In this document: piece by piece, positions 11,225 through 22,376 of the stretch
Numbering within the stretch: the stretch's first letter is position 1
Layout of the letters: each line of letters starts with the position of its first letter
NCBI RefSeq assembly: GCF_024139115.2
Contig: NC_085141.1
Coordinates: forward strand, 243,899,047-243,963,046
DNA length: 64,000 bases
Direction: 5' to 3'
Source of the DNA: Armigeres subalbatus
Taxonomy: Eukaryota > Arthropoda > Insecta > Diptera > Culicidae
Made by a program: the position numbers and the translations under genes
Notes under the pieces: generated by a model
Seen by the model: only the letters and a program-made list of their open reading frames with translations
Database searches by the model: none
What the model was told of the DNA's origin: nothing

Positions 11225-11583
11225 GCACATCTTGAACTGATTTGGATTTTTGTCCAACATAAACTACACAATTTCTATCTTTACAACTGCTTGAAACTTC
11301 AACAAGCCGTTTGGACTGAAGTGGTTTCGATTGTATTACGATTCACAAAGGCATTCATTCGCACTCATATAGGATATTGCAAGGAGTATAAGTCATTACG
11401 AGTTTTAATTCACACAATTACGATTGATTTTCACTACGGTAAAAATTATCGTATACGATGCATTCAATATAACATCCTTTGACAATAATCTGACAAAGTT
11501 TGATATACAATGCTATTCAGATTTTTGATAGACGCAAATGCGACTTTATTTGCTGTTTGTTATACGATATGTGGTTTACTGGG

Positions 11584-11900
11584 CTCAGCTTGCACATCCT
11601 TGCGTTGATTGGCTACCACCCAATCACACGATGGCGCATCTTACCCAGCACTATGAAGCCGGTTCCCAGCTCGTTGGTGGTGCCACAGCTTTGGTAGAAG
11701 GTAGCCGCTCGATGCCCGCTTTTCCACTCTTTCTGTCCTGTCCAGCAAATCTCCTGTAGCGCCACGACGTCGAAGTTGTGGGGATGTAATTCATTGTAGA
11801 TCATCCTGTCGCAACCTGCGAAACCTAGCGACTTGTAGTTCCATGTTCCAAGCTTCCAATCGTGATCCTTTATTCGTCGCCTAGGTCTTTGTCGGTTATA
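11584..11900 (-). pseudogene. Endonuclease N-terminus of RTE-like LINE copy 1
   Basis: Minus-strand translation gives KLGTWNYKSLGFAG-like sequence, then MIYNELHPHNFDVVALQEICW, GHRAATFYQSCGTTNELGTGF and IGW. This is the beginning of the APE endonuclease, with the LQE metal-binding glutamate. It is separated from the rest of the ORF by the 9621-11583 insertion. Compare the uninterrupted reading at 52637 downwards in copy 3. Confidence 0.85.
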
Positions 11901-11931
11901 CCTAGACCGGCGTATCTAACCGCACGACTAA

Positions 11932-12302
11932 GGGTCTGTTCAAATATTACGTAACGCGAAAAACGTTGTTTTTAAGAACCCCCCACCCCCTCGTAACAAT
12001 CTGTAACAAAATTTAGAACTACCCCCACCCCTATGCGTAACGCGTAACAAATACATTTTTTTGAAAAAATCTTGTTTTTGGTAGAATTTGAACCACGATA
12101 CAATAAATTATTATTTTTTGTGTGTTTTATGCTATTTTGACGACAATAACTATTTTTTGAAAAATTTAAATATTTTTTCTCAATTGTTACGCGTAACAAT
12201 TTCTCGAAGGACCCCCACCCCCTATATTTTGCGTAACAAATCGTAACAAAAATAAAACAACCCCCCACCCCCTATTGCGTTACGTAATATTTGAACAGAC
12301 CC
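11932..12302. mobile_element. Harbinger/Tourist-type MITE (371 bp)
   Basis: Perfect terminal inverted repeats starting GGGTCTGTTCAAATATTACG and extending to GTAACGC (26 bases). It is flanked by TAA at 11929-11931 and 12303-12305. GGGTCTGTTC ends and a 3-bp TWA target are typical of PIF/Harbinger MITEs. The interior has repeated GCGTAACAAA and C-runs (CCCCCACCCCC). No ORF of its own. It lies in the 5' part of LINE copy 1. Confidence 0.9.
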
Positions 12303-12305
12303 TAA

Positions 12306-12626
12306 GGAGGGCCCCCATATTATCTCTTATATTGTTCGTAATTATTGGTTTTCCAGGCGGCTTATTGGGCCTGCGCAAACCTCCTATCTCGCCGGAGGGC
12401 CGTCGTGTCAGGCCGTTTAGCGTCCCACCTAACACCAGGACTTGGGCTTGTGCGCTTTGAGCGGCACACGGTCGCTTTGGTGGGGCCTACTTGCGGATAC
12501 ATGCAGCTTTTTATAGAAGTTTAACAGGGCCCACTGTCAAACCCCACCACATCCTAGGAAAGCCCCACAACTCGCAGATGGCCTGGGGAGGGATCGTCAA
12601 GCCCTTGGACATAGTCCCTGCTGCCC
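12306..12626 (-). promoter_or_regulatory. 5' untranslated/promoter region of RTE-like LINE copy 1
   Basis: Shared with 39944-40190, 52640-52875 and 54577-54910. On the minus strand it starts GCAGCAGGGACTATG and includes a TATAAAAAGC-like box downstream of CCTCT. LINE promoters are internal, so this region likely drove transcription; that role is inferred from position and conservation only. Confidence 0.55.
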
Positions 12627-14580
12627 AACAATATATTCTGCATCCAATAAAACATGGACCACCCATAAAAATCCGAAAAGATTATATCGATTCTGCGATC
12701 AACCGACCGGAATAATATCTGTAACATGTGACTAAGAGTGCAAGTGCATCAACTATGTTCTTTTGGATGCATTGAATGCACTTGATAGGCCAAGATTATG
12801 TCCGTGTAGGGAGTTTTCTGTGATTAACTTTTCGAACAAGCATCATTGGTTACATACATGGTTTACGAATCCCACAGAGTAAGATGGCTATATATTTTTT
12901 GGCCATTATATCAGTGAAAGATTCCCATGGAATTCCAGAGGTCCTCGAGAGCCTCGACAACTTCCTTAGAATCTCCAAGCGAAAATTCTTGAGCCGTGAA
13001 GAAGATTTCTTGAATCTCGGACGATAAATAGGTATCTGAAAATATATAAAACCATAACTTTAGAATGTCGAAGAAAACTCCTAAATGTTTAAACTAAATT
13101 AGCATTGTGAATGAAATTGCTGGTTTAGCTTTCAAGAAATTAAATATAATCTAACAAGATTAGGGTAAGCCCACAAATCTCGAATTCCTTCGAGAATCGT
13201 GGAACTATTGATAGATTTCTGTGATAAATAAATAAACAAATAATGTAAACAAAATCTTTAGTTTTCAATGGCGAGTTTGAAGTCCAAACAAATTGCTAAC
13301 TTTAAAACATTATTCTGGAACTGGGGAAATCAAAAGAATCATGATCAATCCGACTCAACTTCTGTATAGATGATGGTGTAGAACTCAATAAACATTGATC
13401 TAAATTGGGTGGACACAGCTCGCGATTGCCCTCCACTCTGATGCAAACCTAAAAAATCAGACTGAACGATCGATTTAAATTAAAAGTTTTTTTTTCATAT
13501 TTATCAAGATTATAACCAAAGCAGATGTTTACCTTGTTTACTGTAGGCATCTGAAATATACAAATTCAACGCAATTGCATTCCCGAATTTGAAATCCGCT
13601 TCCAATCTCGGAATGCTGTTTCCTAGTTTGCAAGCATTACTTTGAATCCAAGTAAATAAATCCTGTTACGTTCCATGCATTCATTCCCATGATTCGTGCA
13701 TGATTGAACATGAAGAAACCTTTTCCGAACCTTTCGAAATCAGTTTGAAGGAACAATAAAACGTACATCCACATGTAAGTCCTGCAGCCTTCCAAGGTTG
13801 AAGGATGCTTTCATTCTTCCAAAGCATAACCATATTTGCATGCATGAATAAATCAGGCACATCAGCAAAAATACGATTGCTTACTTTCGCAAACGTACCT
13901 ACATATATATGTACTACATTGCTCCGTGCCTTTTGCATGGTTTGGAAGCAGAACGTAATCAGCAAAGCAACAGCTGTACGGTCGCATGTAAACATAAAAA
14001 AAGGATCGGTGCATATTTTTAAATTAAACACCTATGGAGAGTCCTATTCCAGCGTGCGCCGGCCATATTTGATGACAAACAACTCAATTAACAAAGCAAC
14101 GAGCGGTATTCAGTTTCGCTTTAATTGATATAAAGTGGAAAATGCGAAAGCGGCTTAAAATGACCAATTATTAATTTAACGATTGTTCATTGATCTGCTA
14201 ATTATGGAAGAGTGATGAAAACATAAAAAAATATATATTGATATTGATCAATTATCGATAGGGGAATTGCAATATCAATAAACTAGAATTGAGAGCAACG
14301 ATTATAATTTTATTAATTCGATTATAATGGCGTTTGTCATGATTGCTCACAGATCAAAGGATCTGTGGTGTGCTCTAAGCGGGATTAGAATTTCGATTAT
14401 CTGTATAATGGGAGCATTTGCTTGTTTTGCATTTCTCGTACAGCAGACTCAGCTCGAGGAACTGAGCAAGTTTCTGTCTGTCCGTGTGTATGTGTGTGTG
14501 CATAAAATACAAGAAAATATTAGCCAACTTTTCATACAGTCTTGTTGAACATTATTCAATTCGATTACGATCAGCCAGCG
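12627..14580. other. Intergenic, nothing recognised
   Basis: About 1.95 kb of AT-rich sequence. A short inverted word pair (AAGTGCATC ... GATGCATTGAATGCACTT) lies at 12740-12782 and a short TG-rich run at 14484-14502. The ORFs here have no motif or family resemblance. I cannot assign function. Confidence 0.5.
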
Positions 14581-14589
14581 TAGCAGCAG

Positions 14590-16250
14590 ATGCCCTTCAA
14601 GAAGGCCTTTATCGAAACTGTCGACAACATCCTAGGTGAGCTGTGCCCCCAGCAAAACGTGTTTATTACTGATACAACCTAGCGGAAGATTAGTGAACAT
14701 AGTGAATCAAAAACCGCGAAAAGCTGGACAATAGCCAGAACAGCCAGGTTCGAGTCCCGTCAACGGTATTCGCATCTTGAAAAGGAAGTTAAACGCTGCT
14801 GCTGACTGGACAAGCGAGCGTCGGTGGACTCTCTGGTCGACGAAATGGAGAAAGCTGCAACAACTGGCGATATTCGTCTCCTCTATGATACCTCACGATG
14901 AGTCAGTGGAGCAAGGATGAATCTGCAAGGTGTGACAGGACAGTTACTCACCGACCAAACTGATCAACAGAAACAATAGTATGTGTACTTCAAACAACTT
15001 CGACGCCTGATGACCCATCCACATCTCGGAATGAGCCATCGAGGGAGCGACGCATTACTCAACTCAGAAACCTCAATACTGCGTGAGATTGAAGCAGTCA
15101 TCTGGCATGAAATTCTTCAATATCTGGGACACTGTAACTTTTCGGGCCGATGCGACTGGATGCAGAGCATCTCAGTGAAGGTCCCGACAAAAGGATGTCT
15201 GACTGTGTGCGACAACTGACGAGACATCATGTTACTGTGCACTGTTGTCAAAATTCTGTTTAGAATTCTACATCAGATACAGGAGAAGATAAACACGACT
15301 CTTTGACGACAGTAAGCAGAATTTCTCCCGGGAAGATAATGCTTATTACCATATTATTGTATCAACCTTGAGCTGGCGAACTGATTACAAGGGACTCTGC
15401 ATTTAGTATTCATTGACTACGGAATAATTTTCGATCGCGAACATCTGAAGAGTGCTCTTAAGCGCATGGAAGCTCCTGACAACATCATGGACCGTATTGA
15501 ACGCAAAATAAAGTTTTTACGAGTAAAGGACTGCGTAACGGAGATATTAAGTACTATGTAGCACGTAAACGACTTTGATTCGGCTGATAATATCGCTCTG
15601 CTAGCGCAACGGTGACGCTCTAATAAACAAAATGAGCTATCAACATCAACAAAACCAAATGGTTGAATGTAAACACGAGCAAGCAACAACACCAACAGTA
15701 GCGAAGTTCAAAATCTGTCAACGTCTAGACAGCCAGCTAGCGTCGAACGGCCAAACCAAGATTGACATCGGAAAACGGAACAATAACCTTCTTGTTGCTT
15801 TTTTGCTAGTTTGAGAAATCAATTTAGTCATCGCGCCAATTTTCTAATATTTAACCTCACTATTATTTATTAGAAATCTGTGTTAGACGCCATTGCGACT
15901 TGGTGTGTATCAGCAAAGATCACGCAGAAACTGCAAGTATTCATCAACTGATGTCTGCGTTTTAAAAATCGGGCCTGGTGATCTCACAACTGGATCTTGA
16001 ATGCTGAGCTCCATAGACAATGCCATCAAAAACCGATATCAACAGAAATTCGAGAGCGTAAATGGAGGTGGATCAGCCACACATTACGAAAGAGCGGAGA
16101 CGAAATCTGAAAGCAAGCGCTGGACCGGAATCCGGCAGGACATCGCAGCAGAAGCAGACTCAGAAGCTCGTGGCGACGAAGCCCCAACAAAGAAGTTAAG
16201 GAAGTCGTTAGGAATCTAACCTGGGCACAGATTAAGACAAAAGCAAGCAG
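14590..16250 (+). pseudogene. Decayed non-LTR retrotransposon ORF (unassigned LINE family)
   Basis: Plus-strand translation in shifting frames recovers LINE motifs in order: VDSLVDEMEKAATTGDIR (about 14818-14875), a connection region with LTVCDN.RDIMLLCTV (~15197-15250), a degraded palm motif SADNIALLAQR (~15578-15612), and the C-terminal AKITQKLQVFIN, WRWISHTLRKSGDEI and WAQIKTKASS (15915-16250). Stops and frameshifts occur every few dozen codons and the catalytic DD has become DN. The same family is represented by a scrap at 31795-32175. Too decayed to place in a clade safely. Confidence 0.75.
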
Positions 16251-16298
16251 CCGCCTATAGGATTGAGATCTTTTACGTTGGCCCTAGTCACCATTCAC

Positions 16299-16641
16299 CA
16301 GGGATTGAATCCAAAAGAGAATGAACAAGTCTCTAACTTATCATCTCTGTATACATATACGATGTGTAGCATACCGTGAGAGACTTTTTTCGCAAGCTGT
16401 CATGATAAAGAACTGATTCGGGAGGCTATACCCCATGAAAAAATCCTTTTGGAAAGCTACAAACGCGGGAAGAACTGGTTCTGATGATGCATTTCAACTT
16501 GTTCTACACAGCTGTGCGGTCAACAACACATAATGAGCCAGATTAAAGCGCAAATCATCTCTTCTCTGTGGGGGCTGCCTATCCGATTTTGTTTTTCCGC
16601 ACTTGTATACAATTCGATTAAAAAAAAAAAAAAAAAAAAAA
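16299..16641 (+). repeat. SINE-like retroposed repeat with poly(A) tail, copy A
   Basis: A ~320-bp sequence beginning CAGGGATTGAATCC and ending TTGTATACAATTCGATT is followed by a run of about 22 A residues (16620-16641). It is repeated at 55863-56180 with the same order of words (GAACAAGTCTCT, GATTCGGGAGGCTATACCCC, GTGGGGGCTGCCTATCCGATT). The start resembles a tRNA B box (GATTGAATCC), but no complete tRNA head is present, so it is either a SINE or a LINE 3' end. Confidence 0.65.
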
Positions 16642-17002
16642 ATTCCAAATTGTCCTGGAATTTGAAACAAATGGTCTACCGCAGCGGTTCTGAACCTGGG
16701 GTACATGTACCCCTGGGGGTAACTTTGCTGATTCCAGGGGGTACCTCGGACAAAAGTGCGTAATGGCGGATGTATTACAATTATTATTCAATCTTATTAA
16801 TTAAGTATTTACAATTGGATATTTTATTTATTTCAAAATTTGTCTTGTACATAATAATAAGTATGGCGTTCAGTAAATCAAAGCCAATTGAATCCTGCCC
16901 TTCACAACCAACACAGTGTATAAAGGGCTGCGGGACGAAAGATCAACAGGATAAAACGTCGAATGAACAAGTTTTAAAAATCTTCTACTGTCGAAACAAA
17001 AT

Positions 17003-18301
17003 AATGAGTGTTATGTTAAGTGCGTTGTCGAAACTCTTCGAGCTGATTATCATGGAACCGTTGCTCTCGCATTGCAAACAACACCTCTGCTCAGATCAGC
17101 ACGGTTTTACTGCTGGACGTTCAACGACCACCAACCTTTTGTGCCTGACATCGTTTATCACCGATAGCATGATTGAACGGGCTCAGACAGATGTCATTTA
17201 CACCGACCTATCCGCCGCATTTGATAAGATAGACCATGTCATCGTGATAGCAAAACTTGATAGATTCGGTATTTGCGGCAACCTTCTTCGCTGGTTTAGA
17301 TCGTATTTGTCGGACCGACAACTGATGGTAGCGATTGGAGACTTCAGATCTGATTGCTTCTTTGCAACATCCGGTATACCACAAGGAAGTCATCTAGGTC
17401 CACTGATTTTTCTACTCTACTTCAACGATGCGCATTTGATCATAAAGAGCCCCCGGTTATCGTACGCTGACGACCTAAAATCTTCCTTTTGATCCAGTCA
17501 ATCGCTGACTGCTACTATCTGCAAGAGCAACTAGATCTCTTCGCCTGTTGGTGCCTGCTAAACCGCTTGACACTGAATCCTACCAAGTGTTTCGTCATCA
17601 CCTTTTCGCGAAAGAGGCAGCCGATCACATTCGCCTACAACCTGCACGGTACCACAATCGGGCGCGTAAATCAAGTGAAGGATCTGGGAGTTATTTTAGA
17701 CTCGCAATTAACATTCAAGCAGCATGTCTCGTATATCGTCGAGAAAGCTTCAAAGACGCTGGGATTTATTTTCAGAACAGCGAAAAATTTTACCGATATA
17801 TATTGTCTGAAGTCTCTGTATTGTGCCCTCGTTCGCTCCACACTGGAATATTGTGCAGCAGTCTGGAGCCCGGCCTACAACAATGGCTCTGATAGAGTAG
17901 AATCCGTCCAGCGCCGCTTCCTTCGTTTTGCGCTTCGAAAGCTTCCTTGGAGGAATCCGTTCCAGTTGCCGAGCTACGAGAGCAGATGTCGTTTAATAGA
18001 TCTTGAGCTGCTCCGCACCAGAAGAGATACAGCAAGAGCAATGACGATTGCTGATACGCTTCAAGGTCGAATCGATTGTGAAGCCATCTTGGAGCGAATC
18101 GATATTAACGTTCAACAACGCACGCTTCGCAACAGTGTAATGCTTCGGTTGCCTCTACGACGTACCAATTATGGCCTGCAAGGAGGAGTTAGTAGCTTAC
18201 AACGGATCTTTAATAGAGTGGCACCGTTGTTCGACTTCAACAGTACACGTGATATGCTTCATCATAAGTTTTCGTCATTCTTTTCTAACAGGTGTCCGTA
18301 A
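17003..18301 (+). pseudogene. Reverse transcriptase fragment of a Jockey/CR1-type LINE
   Basis: From the start of the RT: LSKLFELIIMEPLLSHC, DQHGFTAGRSTTTNLL, IYTDLSAAFDKIDH, GIPQGSHLGPLIFLLYFND and the catalytic YADD at 17463-17474. A one-base loss at about 17478-17480 shifts the frame right after YADDLK; the reading resumes at 17489 with IQSIADCYYLQEQL and runs to TAA-region 18301 through VKDLGVILDSQLTF, STLEYCAAVWSP and the C-terminal FNSTRDMLHHKF. No RNase H follows. A single frameshift means the fragment is comparatively young. Clade assignment between Jockey and CR1/L2 types is uncertain. Confidence 0.88.
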
Positions 18302-18479
18302 CAGTATTAGATGATGAATGTAGATTATTGATTGTTATTTTTTGTTCTATTTTTATTTTGTTTTACTTCTATTTGCCGACCTGATTTGTATCTCTGTTTT
18401 TGTTTTATATTATTACCAACATCATTGGGGCTATTTTAAGCCTGTTGATGGATAAATAAATAAATAAATAAATAAATAA
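17003..18479 (+). mobile_element. 5'-truncated LINE with (AAAT)n tail, nested in the hAT element
   Basis: The LINE starts abruptly in the RT domain near 17003 and ends with ATAAATAAATAAATAAATAAG at 18452-18479. The 5' truncation and the short-repeat tail are normal for target-primed insertion. Coding content is described in the next entry. Confidence 0.85.
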
Positions 18480-19259
18480 GCATATGCTTCTGAACTAAAA
18501 CCTAGAGTCTGAAGGTTCTGAAGCCACCATTTGAGAGACATGAACGCTTTTTTTTTCGATAAAATCAGTTGCTTCATTGCACGATGATTGTTAGTCTCTT
18601 TCTACGCTTCTCAGATGCCTCCTTGCAAGCTGCTTGGAAGCCTCTTTTTAAAAGACCTCCTTTCAAAATACTCGGAACCCACCTTTTCAGAGGCTTGGAA
18701 GCCTTTCTTTCAAGTGGCTCGAAACCCTCCTTTCGAGAGGTTCGGAGGACTCCATTCAAAAGGTTACAGAAACCTACATTCAAGAGGCCTGGAAGCCTCC
18801 TTTCAAAAGGTCTGGAAGCCTCCCTTATAGAGGCCTGGAAGCCTCGTTTAAAGAGGCCTGGAAGCCACCTTTCAAGAGGCCTTTAAGCCTCCTTTCCAGA
18901 GGCCTGGAAGCCTCCTTTCAAGAGGCCTGGAATCCTCCTTTCAAGAGGCCTGGAAGCCTCCTTCCAAGAGGCCTGGAAGCCTCCTTTCAAGAGGCCTGGA
19001 AGCCTCCTTTCAAGAGGCCTGGAAGCCTCCTTTCAAGAGGCCTGGAAGCCTCCTTTCAAGAGGCCTGGAAGCCTCCTTTCAAGAGGCCTGGAAGCATCCT
19101 TTCAAGAGGCCCGGAAGCCTACTTTCAAGAGACTCGGAAGCCTACTTTCAAAAGGCCCGGAAACCTTCTTTCAAAAGACTCGGAAGGCTACTTTCAAAAG
19201 ACTCGGAAGGCTACTTTCAAAAGGCCCAAAAGGCACGAAAGCCTTTTTTCAAGAGGCCC

Positions 19260-19352
19260 GGAAGCTGTTAGCCCCCCTTCTCGGAAGCCTCTTTCCAAGC
19301 AGGTGGAAAGCCTCCTTTCAAGAAGTGGTTCGGAACCTTCCTTTAGAAAGCT
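19260..19352 (+). repeat. Array-end block, internal copy
   Basis: A non-23-bp block (GAAGCTGTTAGCCCCCCTTC ... CTTTAGAAAGCTTGA) sits inside the minisatellite and recurs at 22287-22376 at its right end with only a few differences. It marks a duplication of the array terminus about 3.02 kb apart. Confidence 0.9.
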
Positions 19353-22286
19353 TGAGGCCTGGAAGCCTCCTTTCAAGAGGCCTGGAAGCCTCCTTTCAAG
19401 AGGCCTGGAAGCCTTCTTTCAAGAGGCCTGGAGGCCTCCTTTCAAGAAGCATGGAAGCCTCCTTTCAAGAGGCCTGGAAGCATCCTTTCAAGAGACCTGG
19501 AAGCCTCTTTTCAAGAGGCCTGGAGGCCTCCTTCCAAGAGGCCAGGAAGCCTCCCTCCAAGAGGCCTGGAAGCCTCCTTCCAAGAGGCCTGGAAGCCTCC
19601 TTTCAAAAGACTTGGAAGCCTCCTTTCAAGTGGCCTGGAAGCCTCCTTTCAAGAGGCCTGGAAGCCTCCTTTCAAGAGGCCTGGAAGCCTCCTTTCAAGA
19701 GGCCTGGAAGCCTCCTTTCAAGAGGCCTGGAAGCCTCCTTTCAAGAGGCCTGGAAGCCTCCTTTCAAGAGGCCTGGAAGCCTCCTTTCAAGAGGCCTGGA
19801 AGCCTCCTTTCAAGAGGCCTGGAAGCCTCCGTTCAAGAGGCCTGAAAGCCTCCTTTCAAGAGGCCTGGAAGCCTCCTTTCAAGAGGCCTGGAAGCCTCCT
19901 TTCAAGAGGCCTGGAAGCCTCCTTTCAAGAGGCCTGGAAGCCTCCTTTCAAGAGGCCTGGAAGCCTCCTTTCAAGAGGCCTGGAAGCCTCCTTTCAAGAG
20001 GCCTGGAAGCCTCCTTTCAAGAGGCCTGGAAGCCTACTTTCAAGAGGCCTGGAAGCCTCCTTTCAAGAGGCCTGGAAGCCTCCTTTCAAGAGGCCTGGAA
20101 GCCTCCTTTCAAGAGGCCTGGAAGCCTCCTTTCAAGAGGCCTGGAAGCCTCCTTTCAAGAGGCCTGGAAGCCTCCTTTCAAGAGGCCTGGAAGCCTCCTT
20201 TCAAGAGGCCTGGAAGCCTCCTTTCAAGAGGCCTGGAAGCCTCCTTTCAAGAGGCCTGGAAGCCTCCTTTCAAGAGGCCTGGAAGACTCCTTTCAAGAGG
20301 CCTGGAAGACTCCTTTCAAGAAGCCAGGAAGCCTCCTTTCAAGAGGCCTGGAAGCATCCTTTCAAGAGGCCTGGAAGCCTCCTTTCAAGAGGCCTGGAAG
20401 CCTCCTTTCAAGAGGCCTGGAAGCCTCCTTTCAAGAGGCCTGGAAGCCTCCTTTCAAGAGGCCTGGAAGCCTCCTTTCAAGAAGCCTGGAAGCCTCCTTT
20501 CAAGAGGCCTGGAAGCCTCCTTTCAAGAGGCCTTGAAGCCTCCTTCCAAGAGGCCTAGAAGCCTCCTTCCAAGAGGCATAGAAGCCTCCTTTCAAGAGGC
20601 CTGTAGGCTTCCTTCCAAGAGGCCTGGAGACCTCCTTTCAAGAGGCATGGAAGCCTCCTTTCAAGAGGCCTGGAAGCCTTCTTTCAAGAGGCCTGGAAGC
20701 CACCTTCCAAGAGGCCTGGAAGCCTCCTTCCAAGAGGCCTGGAAGCCTCCTTCCAAGAGGCCTGGAAGCCTCCTTTCAAGAGGCCTGGAAGCCTCCTTTC
20801 AAGAGGCCTGGAAGCCTCCTTTCAAGAGGCCTGGAAGCCTCCTTTCAAGAGGCCTGGAAGCCTCCTTTCAAGAGGCCTGGAAGCCTCCTTTCAAGAGGCC
20901 TGGAAGCCTCCTTTCAAGAGGGCCGGAAGCCTCCTTTCAAGAGGCCTGGAAGCCTCCTTTCAAGAGGCCTGGAAGCCTCCTTTCAAGAGGCCTGGAAGCC
21001 TCCTTTCAAGAGGCCTGGAAGCCTCCTTTCAAGAGGCCTGGAAGCCTCCTTTCAAGAGGTCTGGAAGCCTCCTTTCAAGAGGCCTGGAAGCCTTCTTTCA
21101 AGAGGCCTGGAAGCCTCCTTTCAAGAGGCCTGGAAGCCTCCTTTCAAGAGGCCTGGAAGCCTCCTTTCAAGAGGCCTGGAAGCCTCCTTTCAAGAGGCCT
21201 GGAAGCCTTCTTTCACGAGGCCTGGAAGCCTCCTTTCAAGAGGCCTGGAAGCCTCCTTTCAAGAGGCCTGGGAGCCTCATTTAAAGAGGCCTGGAAGCCT
21301 CTTTCCAAGAGGCCTGGAAACCTCCTTTTAAGAGGCATGGAAGCCATGTTTCAAGAGGCATGGAAGCCATTTTTCAAGAGGCCTGGAATCCTCCTTCCAA
21401 GAGGCCTGAAAGCCTCCTTCCAAGAGGCCTGGAAGCCTCCTTCCAAGAGGCCTGGAAGCCTCCTTCCAAGAGGCCTGGAAGCCTCCTTTCAAGAGGCCTG
21501 GAAGCCTCCTTTCAAGAGGCCTGGAAGCCTCCTTTCAAGAGGCCTGGAAGCCTATTTTCAAGAGGCCTGGAAGCCTCCTTTCAAAAGGCCTGGAAGCCTC
21601 CTTTCAAGAGGTCTGGAAGCCTCCTTTCAAGAGGCCTGGAAGCCTCCTTTCAAGAGGCCTGGAAGCCTCCTTTCAAGAGGCCTGGAAGCCTCCTTTCAAG
21701 AGGCCTGAAAGCCTCCTTTCAAGAGGCCTGAAAGCCTCCTTTCAAGAGGCCTGGAAGCCTCCTTTCAAGAGGCCTGGAAGCCTCCTTTCAGGAGGCCTGG
21801 AAGCCTTCTTTCAAGAGGCCTGGAAGCCTCCTTTCAAGAGGCCTGGAAGCCTCCTTTCAAGAGGCCTGGAAGCCTCCTTTCAAGAGGCCTGGAAGCCTCC
21901 TTTCAAGAGGCCTGGAAGCCTCCTTTCAAGAGGCCTTGGAAGCCTCCTTTCAAGAGGCCTGGAAGCCTCCTTTCAAGAGGCCTGGAAGCCTCCTTTCAAG
22001 AGGCCTGGAAGCCTCCTTTCAAGAGGCCTAGAAGCATCCTTTCAAGAGGCCTGGAAGCCTCCTTTCAAGAGGCCTGGAAGCCTCCTTTCAAGAGGCCTGG
22101 AAGCATCCTTTCAAGAGGCCCGAAAGCATCATTTCAAGAGGCCCGGAAGCCTACTTTCAAGAGACTCGGAAGCCTACTTTCAAAAGGCCCGGAAACCTTC
22201 TTTCAAGAGGCCCAGAGGCCTCCTTTCAAGAGGCCCGGAAGCTTCCTTTCAAGAGCTATCAATAGTTATAAAAATCCTGTTGGAAG

Positions 22287-22376
22287 CTGTTAGCCCCCCT
22301 TCTCGGAAGCCTCTTTCCAAGCAGGTCGAAAGCCTCCTTTTAAGAAGTGGTTCGGAACCTTCCTTTAGAAAGCTTG
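22287..22376 (+). repeat. Array-end block, terminal copy
   Basis: Partner of 19260-19352. Here the block is followed by unique hAT interior sequence (TGTACAAAATTAAATTTG), so this is probably the original junction between array and transposon. Confidence 0.88.

Larger units (their letters stand above)
9621..11583. mobile_element. TIR element, CCCAGT ends, 2-bp target duplication (1963 bp with nested insert)
   Basis: Termini are CCCAGTCAACAT (left) and, reverse complemented, CCCAGTAAACCA (right). Comparison with LINE copy 3, where the same site is empty (AATCCTCAGC), shows the insert sits between AATC-GT and CT-CAGC, so a 2-bp CT target with one copy mutated to GT fits. Same family as 54729-54871. 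It contains a later 1330-bp TA element (9708-11037), leaving about 630 bp of its own, with no coding capacity and a tRNA-like stretch near 11157-11224. Confidence 0.7.
7207..12626 (-). mobile_element. RTE-like non-LTR retrotransposon, copy 1 (interrupted)
   Basis: Same family as copies at 39944-43189 and 49717-52875. The 3' end is at 7207 (tail of TTATTTATT on the plus strand); the 5' untranslated region ends near 12626. The element is split by a TIR element (9621-11583) and by a Harbinger-type MITE (11932-12302). Compared with copy 3 it has lost about 120 bp at ~8386 and about 105 bp at ~8670. No clear target-site duplication was found. An APE-type endonuclease plus RT ORF with a microsatellite-like tail suggests the RTE clade; the clade name is a judgement. 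Confidence 0.9.
18604..22376 (+). repeat. 23-bp minisatellite array, ~160 copies
   Basis: The unit is 23 bp, starting GGAAGCCTCCTTTC and ending AGAGGCCT, repeated for about 3.7 kb. Central units are near identical; edges (18604-19350 and 22090-22376) are diverged. Each unit contains one StuI site (AGGCCT) and a small hairpin GAGGC-CTGGAA-GCCTC. Because 23 is not a multiple of 3 and the unit has no stop word in any forward phase, all three forward frames stay open for long stretches (403 and 391 codons, among others), encoding a 23-residue repeat with words such as EASFQEAWKPPFKRPG. The reverse strand has a stop every 69 bases. There is no sign that it is a protein gene. Confidence 0.97.

Noticed and set aside
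19325..21708. Long ORFs of 403 and 391 codons as a repetitive structural protein gene
   Set aside because: They are a consequence of a stop-free 23-bp unit; all three forward frames are open equally, no start context or non-repeat domain exists, and the array lies inside a transposon.
18604..22376. CRISPR-like array
   Set aside because: The unit is contiguous without spacers, the genome is eukaryotic, and there are no cas genes.
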